Positions 1 through 10,999 of a stretch of DNA of 64,000 bases are shown one piece after another. The stretch covers positions 3,452,060 through 3,516,059 of the forward strand of contig CP137666.1 of NCBI GenBank assembly GCA_037976565.1, given 5' to 3'. Made by a program: the position numbers and the translations under genes. The stretch is from Mesocentrotus franciscanus. Lineage: Eukaryota; Echinodermata; Echinoidea; Camarodonta; Strongylocentrotidae. How positions within the stretch are numbered: the first letter of the stretch is position 1; the number at the start of each line of letters is the position of its first letter. The notes below the pieces were generated by a model. The model worked only from the letters and a program-made list of their open reading frames with translations. It ran no database searches and had not been told where the DNA came from.

Positions 1-3000
1 TGATCCACAGCCCGACAAATTAAACACTTTTACAACAAATGTAAAGAGTATGTTTTCTAAGGCCTAGGGTAACGGATTGTAACGATTTAAAGCAACCATA
101 AGTTTGAAAACTTTAAGCGAAATTGTTGTGAAAAAAAAGAAAAAACAACAATGTAAGGTGTTTTTACTTCTCCCTCTTTCCCCCCCCCCTCCTTTTTCTT
201 GTTGATGACTTCACTTCACTCTGTGTTTGATAGATGCACACCGAGCGGTGTAATCCCCTTGGAGGAATGTATTTCAAGTACTTCCCATCGCTATTAATAA
301 TAGTAAAACCTGAATTCATTTACATGTCTTCATCCATGCAATGTCATCATGGAGCCCGAGGGGGCGAATTGATTGGGTTATTGACCGAGTCATGACTGGG
401 ACTTGACTCTGAAATGTTCTGAAAAAACAGAGTCCCACCTCTATATTGAAGACAGTTAAATAATTCTTATGACCTATTTGGATTAATGTTTGCAAACTCA
501 ACAATCAATGTCACTTCCAACACATTGCATGCTCATAATTCCCCCTAAACTTTACGTCAACGCTTTCCAATCCTTGATGCCTGTCCCGTTTTGAAAATGT
601 TTTTAAAGAGAAGGTTCATTGATTTTAAACACTAAATTTATTGTCATTATTGCAAAGGTGACACTTTGATTTGACAAGATTATCAAAATTCAATGCTTGG
701 AAACATTCGAAGTAATGATTATTATGAATTACAAAACGCTTAAATACAGCCCCGGCATAGCACCTGACATGCTCTCCGATCGCTGCTGAGATGTCTGACG
801 TCACATGTTGAACATGATTTGCACAAGCAGACGATGTCCCATGACATCTCACACATTTTCAGTGCCTGTTTCGTCATCTTCTCTTCAGTTATTTCTGTTA
901 CTTCACTACCGTCAGGCTAAATGTTTAATCTATTGCCTCACTCTAAACCCCGCGCATGGTATTATTTTGATGAAAAATGCAGCGATAAAAATATAAAGGA
1001 ATCCGTCACTTGTAAACAAAATAAGACGCCATTGTATTTTCAGCTGCATACACTGCGGTATGTTCGGCGTTTCAAGAGGGAACAAATGCGTCCATGCTAT
1101 CATTCCGGGGGGTTTTAAATTTGAAAGTGTGGTTTCTTTGATTGTTCATTAACCCCTATCTTGTGTATTTACAAACAAAAGAATTTAGTTATAAGAATCG
1201 GTTTCATATCCCTTTTTGAATGGTGTAAAATTCCATCACATTTATATACACTAAACTCATTATAATTTGAGAACAAATAGCATTGCAATTATGTTCATTC
1301 TTTATGGGATGTCGTCTGCTTGGGCAGGATTGGTTCATATTGTGACGGCATTAAAATATCGTTATTTTTCTGGCGAATCTCTCGCATTTCCCAAATGCTA
1401 TGGAGGTGGTTTTATTTGTATTTTTATAAATCACCCGATATGTAGTTGACCTAAAACTTGTACGATGGCTATCTGTTAGCTTACCAGTTTCTAGTAATAC
1501 ATTATTTGCCATATTTATGATTTTCTTTGAACCCGCACTTTAAAATGCACCTCAAACAACGAAAAGCATGTTGCTCACAAAGAGCACGACACATTTGCAT
1601 AACAATTATTCACGCTTATGACTTTCGTGTCTCCCGATCAGATGAAAAAAGTCACATTACTAAAAAGTGAAGAAGTTTTTTGTGGCACTTTTGTTGTTGA
1701 TGGCTCTTGTACATGCCCTCTTATGTCAACAGTTTAATATTTTCTTTCATTGTAATTATTCATTGTAAACCACCAGCCAAGTTTGATATGAATTGATTAC
1801 GTTTGATACCACTTCCTTCAGCTTGTCAACTGTGTCCCGCCTAGAGGTAACTTTGCGGCTTGCTTCGTGGTTTTCTCATGAATCCAAACTATGCGACGGT
1901 TGTATGCCAGAACGTGGCTCGCTGTTATCAATGTTACGCCAAACTGTGCCAATCGCACCTACGACCATTGGTTATGATATTTGATATTTTTAAAAGGCGT
2001 TACACCTCGTTTTGGGCTAAAATAAGAAAATATTGCTCTTAAAAAGGTATAACGCTGTTTGGATGGAGTTGGAAATAGTGTACAAATTGTTGGGGAAATT
2101 ATTCTGTGTATTCCATATATACCTGCATTATATCCATTAAGTCAATATTTTTCGATGGAGTTTATCCCATTTAAGACGTATATTGTTCTGAGTTTTAAAA
2201 AACTACATCTTTATAATGTACGGTTTATATTAATTTTCATTATAGCTCAGAGTTCTACGAATCAAGACTTTGGGAAATTAATTTTTAAAATTTTTCATTT
2301 ATTTGCTATTTATCCTCATAATTATGATTATAATTCAAAAATTTTGAAAATATCCTGTTCAAAAGAATCATTGAAAAAGAAGTTTTTTTTTATTTCGATA
2401 TCTTTTTTTCATTTCAGCGTAAGATGCAGTTTCCTTCTTCCAATATTGTATATTTTTATATACAAATATCACCGCATAAGACAAATATTTTATCTATCCC
2501 CGCAGAAAAGAGATTTTCGATAATAACTTAGATTTAAGTCATCATCCCAGCAGTATCAAAAGCATCAAATTGTTCACGTATAACAGTATCATATATTTTT
2601 TTGTAATCGTTTATCAAACCTACTACCATTAATAGGTCTAAATATCAATATGTCATATTTATGAAACGATTTTTACGTCCAGAATAAACATGAGGGGCTT
2701 TTAAAAGGTTTATCCAGGAAGAAAAAAAACCCATCCCACGCATTCTCGTATCTTTATTCTTCCGTGATAGAAAGATGTTTTTACTTGGGATCACTAACCC
2801 CCTCGAGAAAAACTAATAGGAAATGCACTGTTCTTTTCCTTTTTTTCAGCGTACATACGCAGCTCGTGTTCAGAACCACCGTTTGTCATAATGGTTTAAA
2901 AATTTAAACGAAGGTTTGGAAAAAACGTTTGCATGAACGAATTCTAGACGTTTTTCTGGAGAGACTGAATCAAGGAACCCATATGGACATGAACATAAAC

Positions 3001-3641
3001 ATACGCTATCAACGAACAAGATAAAATAAGCACTATTTCTGCTTTTACGAAAAAGATTCTGTTAAAATCACAATAAAAAAATGTTTTATAATCGTTGAAC
3101 TCGGCTAAATTATGATGATTATTTTGAAGTACTTGTTTAGGAGTGGCGGGAAGAGGAAGGGCACATTTTAAAACTTGAATGCACTACGGAATCGTAACCA
3201 TGTTGTTGACATAGGGCTCTGTCTATAATGATGTTGCTGATTTACAACGTAATTATAACACTTTTAGAAAACAAATCTGTCAAGGCATCTTCTCTCGGCT
3301 CGGACATTTATTGCAACATTGCCCTCTACATCTCTGGTCTTTAAAATTATAGTGCACTCTTGCAGTATTATTCCAAACTAAGTCTTAATGTTCTTCCCAG
3401 CTGGTTATTGACGTCCTTTTTGGTCTGCTACCTTCTAATTTACTCCAACAGGCAACACATCTTTCAAGAAACTCTAATTTTCTATATGACAAAAACATTT
3501 ACATTTTTTCTTTCAAAAGACCTATATCAGGATAGGCTACTTTGTTTACGTCCTGCCATATGCCATACCTCTCCATCGGTTTTCGTATTTTGCTGTCGTA
3601 TTAATATACCTATTTGTTCTCTTTCTAATTGTACTATTTAG
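1..3641 (+). other. presumed hedgehog intron 1, no exon found
   Basis: AT-rich non-coding DNA upstream of hedgehog exon 2. Exon 1 of hedgehog genes (signal peptide, CGPGRG palmitoylation site, first part of the signalling domain) was looked for in all frames and not found, so it is probably left of the window. Open frames here are of low complexity and show no family similarity. No clear repeat was recognised apart from short homopolymer runs near 180 and 2380. Confidence 0.5.
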
Positions 3642-3900
3642 CGATGCAAAGACAAACTGAACACGTTAGCCATAAGTGTAATGAACGAATGGCCTGGGAT
3701 TAAACTTCGCGTGGTAGAGGCATGGGACGAAGACCAACCGAATGTAGAACCCCTCCATGCTGAAGGACGAGCAGTAGACATCACCACAAGTGACCGAGAC
3801 AAGAACAAATACGGCGCTCTAGCTCGCCTGGCCGTAGAAGCTGGCTTCGATTGGGTTAACTATGAGAGTAAAGCCTGGGTTCATTGCTCCGTCAAGTCAG
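3642..3900 (+). CDS. hh: hedgehog exon 2 (signalling domain)
   Basis: 259 nt, phase 0 in and phase 1 out. Acceptor is ttgtactatttag, donor is G|GTACGA. It encodes [13 protein letters not shown], then [11 protein letters not shown], then [15 protein letters not shown] and HCSVKS, close to human SHH exon 2 in length and sequence. The ATG at 3681 is internal, not a start. Confidence 0.96.
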
Positions 3901-6267
3901 GTACGAAAAAGAAGCTTTTAAATTTGAAAACGATCGCAAACACTTTCAAAACATAACCTCAAGGACAATTTCGTTACCTTGTTGTATTGTCAATAGAAAT
4001 AATGTTGGGATTAAGTACTACGTCACTGTAATGTTTGCAAATAGGGACTTTTAGATTTTACACGACGAGAACGTGGACTGCCACGGTGACATCCTTTTAA
4101 GGTAATGTGACGTCCTTTTAAGGCACTGCCGGGCACGGGCCAGTGCCTTGAAAGAATGGCACACGTTGCAGTCCACTACGTCGACGTGCAAATCTAAAAG
4201 TCCCTAATTACAGTAGGTGATGCACAAGTCTATTGATATGGTCTTAGTTTGAATTTTGTTTCGAAATATTTGCAAACGTGTTTGTGGGTAATTGGTATCA
4301 AAATATATCATAACAAACAGTACAAATAATCAAAGACAAAATACTTGGTAGTAAGAAAGTATGGAAACACCCCTTCCCTCACCATACAGCTACAAGAATG
4401 GGTCGTAGCGTGTCATTTTCCGTCTTCTAGATTTGACCTAGATCTTCAAAGATTCAAGCTGAGTGTCCGATATGTTTTGTGAAGGCGTCAGTCTATCTCA
4501 ATAGATTTTGAATTCGTCCCAAATCCCGAATTATTTTTTATAAGAATATAGCAGGCAAAGTTGAGAAAAATCAACATTTTGCTCCTCACAGTTCCCGTAG
4601 GTCCCTTGAAATCAGATTATCGGGTCGTTACCCTTTTCATAGAAAAAATTGTGGAGAAGTATTTCGCACAAAATTTGAATGAAAGGATGTGTTTTCAGGT
4701 CGTGTAAATATGACGATAAGACCTAAAATGGGTGCCTGGAATCGTGGCTATTCTTGTTGGGATATGATTGGCGTGTGTGTCTTTGTGGCCCTAGACTTGG
4801 TGCTTCTGACACTATTTGCTCTCGTGCCACCATGAACCCAAGAGAGGGTTCTCTTTGACACCGTCCGGGCTAAGATGGTATTATCGTCCTGCCTCGTCTC
4901 AGGGAGGTAGGCCACCTGGGACTAGGGTGGCTGACTCCATGTGACCCCATCATCATATTACTGACCATGGATGCCTGATCCGAGGCAACCATGATCTTAT
5001 AAGTAAAATTCACTTTTTTTTTTTTGAGGCAGGCTTTCTCATTCATCCTTTACCTGAGGATGTGTTGCTGATTGTAGATAGGATCTAAATCCCCATTCTA
5101 CGTTGTGAAAGCAAGCAATACAATGTTTCTTAAAAGCCATCGATCAGTATAATTATTTGCAACCTCAAACTTAGACCATCTCCAATAATGTATGTCCTTT
5201 ATGCTTGTTATTTTTGTGGACAAGGAAATGTGAATGGCAAAAAAAAATGTAGTTGATCAATGTATTATAGAGATCTTTACATATCATTTATTGAATCAGA
5301 ATGTTATTTTTTAAATTGATAGATCATTGCGAGTCTGGTAGTCCACATTTTTATTTGCTATACTGTCATAACAGGGTACATTATTTTTCAAGGAGGTACG
5401 AAATGTTGGTTTCATGAAAAGGAACAATTGTATGACTTTAATACATATCGTGTGTTTATTGCCATGCAATGGAGCTAGTTAATACAATATAACTACATTA
5501 CAGTATAGAATCAATGTCAAGATGGAAACGAGTTTCCTTAAATTTGGGCATTATGTACGCCTGTCTCTATTCTTTCTTTCTTTCTCGTTATCCATATCGT
5601 AGAATCTGCAGCAGCCAAGAATTCCGGAGGTTGTTTCCCAGGATTTTCTCAAGCATACCTCAAGAACGGACGCACAATAAGTATGTTGGACATCAGGGTA
5701 GGTGACGAGGTAGCCGTGGTCAACGATGATGGGGCATTGGACTATAGCGATGTCATCATGATAGTACATAGAAAACTCAACGACAGTACATTATTTTACG
5801 TTATAGAGACCGAAAACAAATCAGTAGTACAACTCACGCCACAGCATTTGATATACGTCTCAGAGACGGAGTCGAGCTTCAGCCAAAGCAAAGCCGTGTT
5901 TGCCAGCGAAGTTCGGACTAATCAATTTGTCTATACAACAGGACAGAATCACGACAGGGGGGTACGGCCAAAGAGAGTGGTCAGTGTAACAACGAGGTTG
6001 GGGCGTACGGCGGTGGCGCCGGTGACCAGGCAGGGATCCTTGGTAATTGACGACGTAGCGGTATCATCGTACGCCGTCATGCGTGACGAATGGATCGCGC
6101 ACGCATCATTCGCGCCTGTCCGGTGGTACAGATACATCAGGCATATGTTGGGTATCGTAGATACAGATACAGGACAAGAACAACGGGTGCATTGGTACTC
6201 CCAAGGACTGTACAAACTCGGAAAATACGTCATGAGTGATAGATTATTTCTAGGTTTTGATGTATAG
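3642..6267 (+). CDS. hh: Hedgehog precursor, 3' part of gene (exons 2 and 3)
   Basis: Secreted morphogen precursor; the N-terminal signalling domain is cut off and cholesterol-modified by the C-terminal Hint domain in the secretory pathway. Two exons join in phase 1 across a 1,702-bp intron (tca g|gtacga ... tatcgtag|aa tct). Exon 2 starts at the R of RCKDKLN, the usual exon 1/2 boundary, and holds the zinc ligands seen in vertebrate Hh (H of LHAEGR, D of [12 protein letters not shown] of VHCSVK). Exon 3 has the GGCF cleavage site (Cys codon 5632), the VGDEV strand, catalytic Thr and His (LTPQHL) and a terminal sterol-recognition part with HWYSQ, 211 residues after the cleavage site. Odd: the general-base Asp46 is His, and Cys of the SCYAV motif is Ser. 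The 5' exon lies outside the window. It is convergent with NHEJ1. Confidence 0.95.
4042..4206. mobile_element. foldback MITE in hedgehog intron 2
   Basis: Perfect 17-bp terminal inverted repeats TAGGGACTTTTAGATTT (4042-4058 and 4190-4206), continued inwards by an imperfect inverted repeat containing GTGGACTGC, so nearly the whole 165 bp folds back. No coding capacity. Superfamily not assigned. Confidence 0.8.
4207..5602 (+). other. remainder of hedgehog intron 2
   Basis: Non-coding intron. The stretch near 4750-4990 (ccctagacttgg ... ggtggctgactcc) reads like an old retroposon fragment but could not be assigned. Nothing else was recognised. Confidence 0.5.
5603..6267 (+). CDS. hh: hedgehog exon 3 (Hint autoprocessing domain and stop)
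   Basis: Acceptor tccatatcgtag at 5602. The first two bases complete a Glu codon ([14 protein letters not shown]). Counting the cleavage Cys as 1, alignment to human SHH is ungapped to residue 72: Thr69 (5836) and His72 (5845) are kept, and residue 46 is His (CAT, 5767-5769) instead of Asp. Near the end of Hint, VSSYAV replaces the usual ASCYAV (Ser codon 6067-6069). The C-terminal segment with [12 protein letters not shown] matches the sterol-recognition region. Stop TAG at 6265. Confidence 0.96.
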
Positions 6268-6295
6268 GTTGACCCCCTTTCTGAACAGTCGGGAC

Positions 6296-6301
6296 AATAA
6301 A
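6296..6301 (+). terminator. candidate hedgehog poly(A) signal
   Basis: AATAAA 29 bases after the stop codon. If used, the 3' UTR would be only about 45-60 nt. Other AATAAA sites occur further on (for example near 8270), so this is only the nearest candidate. Confidence 0.4.
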
Positions 6302-8170
6302 AACCACTTCACATCACTTGACCGACTGGCTGGAACTTAGAGTGAGAGGGGGTGCAAACAAATGATTTGTTTTATTCTGTGACTCATTGTTGTATGTTTG
6401 CTATTGACGGGAATTATGGGGTAGGAAAAAGGTAGTCATAAATTTCGGTTCTGGCCACAGTTTCAGATAAGGCACACATTGGAGGTAATGTGTTGATACA
6501 ATACGACTCTACTCCATCTATGCACCCCATTTATGTACATGTACTAATACATGAATATAAAGTAGAACTGTGTGACCTTTACGTACGGTAAGGAGAAATT
6601 GTCCCACTTCAATATGCAATATTATTTATTGTATTTCGAGAAAAAAGAGAGTTACAATGAACAAAATAATCAAGTTACACTTTCATGATACATCATGTAG
6701 GCAGCAATTGAATGCTCCCCATATTTTATTCCTTCTCATCCATGTACCTAATCAGAAGCCATTTAGTGCATGGTCGTTATGGGCATTGTCATATGCAAAG
6801 AGAAGGTCACTTTTAGATAAAAACGCAGATTTAGGAATACCAGAGTTATATTTTCAAGACTGTTATTTTGAAAAGATATCGTTGTACATTTATTCTTGTT
6901 GATGCTGCATTAAATGCAGTGGTGTTCAACATCAGCGAACAGTCATTAATTGTTGTTCTGTACACAAGGAAAGACGTATCCACTATATACATACTGTGTA
7001 GTCATTCCGCCATGTATTTCAGGGCCCCTTGCAGCGAACCACAGTCCTTAAACACATTAATAAATATTGTCTGGTTGGTATGTAGGTCGAACAAACGAGA
7101 ACTGTCTATATTTTGCATAAAGTCATATGTCATGTTACTTGCTTTCAATATAGAACGTATGTATTTATTCCGCTTTGCTCCTGTACAAAGTGTTCCAAAA
7201 TGTTATATTATCGTTTTCTAAATGACTCGATGTATTCAAGTATTGTATAGCGTTTGAATTCCACTTCCAATGTCAAACACTATATTTCTGTGATTAATTA
7301 TATGTATAAAAGTGATATTATTTTGATATGAATAGAAATGTACTTGAAAATGCTAATTTATTATATAAACAAATATAAACATTTCGATCAGTAAACTTTC
7401 GAAATGTGTTTTTCTCTAAGAAAATTACCAATGTCGTATTTTAGTTCATTACTACAAGCAATGAACAGATGCATCTATATGTGTATTGCCGACTAATGTA
7501 CATATCATCAATTATGTTTCTCAGCGTTCTTGTATACAGGCAGAGCATCACGTATAGTAACGAATGTCGCCAAGTTCGTTTCGTTTTTCAACCATTCTAT
7601 GACAAGACATTCCCTCCATTGAATAAATGCCCAATCTAATTTTTATATTCTAGGATTCATTCATTTAAGGAAACAAGATATTTCAATTTGTCATAAGGTA
7701 CCAAACGCGAGACAGTAACCTTATTTTTAAATTTTTATGTTTTGTACACTTCTACCTCTGTTTGTCACACCCAAATGACCGAATGCACCAACGTTTACAG
7801 TAGCGTTTCTCTAATTTTAAATGGCAAATTGTTTTTGACAACTTAACGTTGCAGGATTCCTTTTCATTCTTTAAATCATATCATATCAACCAAACAAAAG
7901 GCAATGCTATTTTGTACATTTTAATTATGTGGAGTAATAGAAAACTACGATATTTCATGATACTTCCATTTCACTCACAATGAACAAAAATTATATTCAC
8001 TATAGTTTCCTTTTTTGCCTAATGGTATTATGGTGAATGAATTAAATTCTTTTCTAACCATATACCACTCAGGCACCGACGTAAACATGCTATGTTCATA
8101 GAAAAATATCGGAGAAACGTACCCGTGAATTTCACTTGGGTCATTTGTTGCTCATTAGCTATGACCAGGT
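6302..8170. other. gene-free spacer downstream of hedgehog
   Basis: AT-rich sequence with no recognised gene or repeat. Open frames near 6657-7221 show no family similarity and carry no convincing splice or start context. Part of it may be hedgehog 3' UTR if a distal poly(A) site is used. Confidence 0.5.
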
Positions 8171-8220
8171 CAGTTCACATCATATTAAAGTAGATACTGA
8201 TCTATTTTGTCTTATGTATG

Positions 8221-8303
8221 CACGGACTTGCAGAAGAACAGCCGTTGGCTGAAGCAAGTGATCCGTGTTGAATTAAAATAAAATGAAATGAAATGAAATC
8301 TGA
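8221..8303 (+). mobile_element. 3' end of a non-LTR retroposon
   Basis: A two-tier hairpin followed by an AAATG-repeat tail. Lower stem CACGGA-CTTGC (8221-8231) pairs with GCAAG (8254-8258) and TCCGTG (8262-8267). The apical stem CAGCC/GGCTG closes a GTT loop. The short tandem-repeat tail at 8278-8300 is typical of LINE or SINE 3' ends. No reverse transcriptase remains upstream. Confidence 0.65.
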
Positions 8304-10019
8304 ATGATGGGGTTAACTATTTCATTGTTATCTTCTCATCTAAATATACCCTACTGGTTCTCATCGTGATATTTATTTTGGCTAGGAAAGGCAGGACAAC
8401 CCATGCACAGATGTATAGGATAACCCTCAAAGTATTAACATTATGGAAATGGATGTATTGCCCTACTGACAGTTACAATTTATTGATATTGCACAGTTTA
8501 TATTCAATGAATGAATGATCATGGAAGACAATGAAAGGGTGATAACAATACTGATAAGAAGGACGATTGTGACACCTTAAGTCATAGAAATAACTGTATA
8601 GTTGATTAGTCACCCATGGTGTTGGAGTAGTCTGTCCTTCATTTGGTCATAGATTCACTTAAAGCGCAAAAAAACACTACTCATAAATGAGATATGTTTA
8701 CTCCTTCATCCAAAGTCCATAGATCACTCACCACTCTCATTATGTGCTAATCTCTTTCATACATTATTGTTTTAGGTAAAATTTGAAACTTTTCCTTTGC
8801 TTCTCTTCATTTTAAGTTTTATTTACGCAATATCTTTTTTCGACAGGAAAACGTCTTTTTCAGTGATGTTTCAATTTCGTTTCAAAATCATTATGGGTGA
8901 GACCCTTCTGTGCCTCTCTTCTCGCCCAAAAGTATTTTGGGTAAAAACATTCACCTAAACTATAGAGAAGTGAGAATAATAATGTATGAGAAATATACCT
9001 GACTTCCAATAGGCGTGTATGAAATATGCATGCCCCGCCCCCTCCTTCAACAAAAGAACAACGCACAAACTAATAATTGTTCTCAATGATCAATCCGAAC
9101 AAATGGAGAAAATAGTGTAAGCAATCAATTCATGATTTACATAACATAATGTCATATTAATTTTGTATGTTTGCTTTGTTGGCAGACAAGCTAATTTTGT
9201 TTTAATAAGATGAATATGAACGTCAGCATAACTTTTGAATACATGCAAGATCAAAGACATCAATACGTACAGGTATGTGGCCATGCTCACCAGGAAAGTC
9301 TCATGGGTAGGCAGTAAATTGGTCACCTCTTATTTTGTACAAGGTTTTTTTAACTTGATTTCGCAGGGGTTGCTCAAAGAGATTAATGATTATAAAAGGT
9401 ATAGTGTCGAATTTTTGCAGACATTTGGACATATCGGTGAGGGTAAATGACAAAATAGGGTGCTCAAACAATATTGAAGAAACGTTGAGGAAAATTGATC
9501 GTCAATGAATTTTCCGCCAACGGATTGTAAGGGTTTATTGGCGTTTTAAAAAAATCCGTTAATGTTGGACACCTTTCTAATACCTCATCAAATATAGGAT
9601 AAGTAAGTTTAAAATGTTTTATTATAGCAAATGATTGAACAGTACCTAAATAAAGTTCAAAAACAAAGAAGAGAAATTGAAATTACACCTTGCCCTGCCC
9701 ATTTATTTTGTAATTATAACAGCTGCATAATACATAATTAGTTGAGGGTATATTTGATTTAGCATCTACCTTCAGTCCGAGTGGTTCAGACTCCTTTTTA
9801 TAATTTTTCATGTGATTAATTCATTTTATCATTTTTTATCATATTTATTAATGACACGATATTATTGTCTGTAGAACTTGTCAGTAGAACTGTGTAAGTT
9901 TTTTTTAAAAGGTGGTTATGATTTGACACCTGATATTCTATCCATACCTATAATACTGCTGGATACACAAAATGTCATGCGTATCAAGGAGAGGATTTAA
10001 AATTAGCATTTTACAAATA
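8304..10019. other. gene-free spacer
   Basis: AT-rich non-coding sequence. No gene, RNA or repeat family was recognised. Confidence 0.45.
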
Positions 10020-10990
10020 CGAATGTACTGTGTTCACATTTTACCACACTGTGGTCACATGGATACATAGCGAAAAAGGGGAAGGATTTCATAGACTTAT
10101 ATTATGTTGACAATATGAACGCAGTGACAATGATAATCACGTATCCATGAATCACAGGGAGACCAGAATAGGGATTTGCTACACTCATATTGAGTTGACA
10201 ATATAAATACATTGTATTCACACCATAACACACTGTGGTCACAGTGAGAATCACCAGAGTCATAGTTGGCCGCAATTAAGATTTGGGACATTTTCATATT
10301 GTTGAAAATATGGATACACTGTGTTTACACTTCAAAACAATGTAGTCACAGTAAGAATAATAGAGTACATACATCAAAGTGTGGCCAAATTAAGGATTTG
10401 GAACACTTTCATATGGTTGATAGTACACTATAACACACTTTGGTCATAGTGAGATTATCATAATATGTGAATCACGGTGAGACCACAGTAAGGATTGGTG
10501 CACGCCATAATATTGACAATATACACAATGTGAACCCTAAAACAAACTACTCAAAGAATCATAGTGCATGTGCAGACACTGTGTTCACACTGTAACCCAC
10601 TTTGGTCACATTGAGAATCAAATAATGTATGAATCACAGTGAGACCACAGTGAGCATTTCTTTCACTTTCATAGTGTTGACAATGTGGTCAATATTATTG
10701 TGTACACACGGTGTGGTCATAGTGAAAATTTGGTACACTAAGTCGACAGTAGTTTCGACGTTATATATCAGGAAATGTGTTCACACACTGTGGTCACAAA
10801 GAAAATGAGAATTTACATCTCATATTGTTACCACAGTGAGGATTTAGATAATAAATGCATACTAATGTGTTGAATGTTTGTACCGTGTGCAACACACTGG
10901 TCAGAGAGAATCGTAAAGTGTAAACAACACAGTGTGGCAATGCTGAGAATCTAGAATAATTTCATAGTGTTGAATGAACACACTCTGTAC
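10020..10990. repeat. degenerate satellite-like array, TGTGGT-rich
   Basis: Diverged repeats roughly 100-170 bp long with recurring phrases such as CACTGTGGTCACAGTGAG, GTGAGACCACAGTGAG and ACACTGTGTTCACAC. It contains nine exact TGTGGT/ACCACA hexamers, at 10043(-), 10050, 10234, 10482(-), 10643(-), 10684, 10712, 10789 and 10830(-). That hexamer is the core of the RUNX-family binding site. The array lies between hedgehog and NHEJ1, about 4 kb downstream of the hedgehog stop codon. Confidence 0.75.
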
Positions 10991-10999
10991 ACACCTGTT

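Noticed and set aside
2059..2523. 154-codon plus-strand frame upstream of hedgehog exon 2
   Set aside because: Phe/Ile/Lys-rich translation of AT-rich intron; no family similarity and no splice context. It is not hedgehog exon 1.
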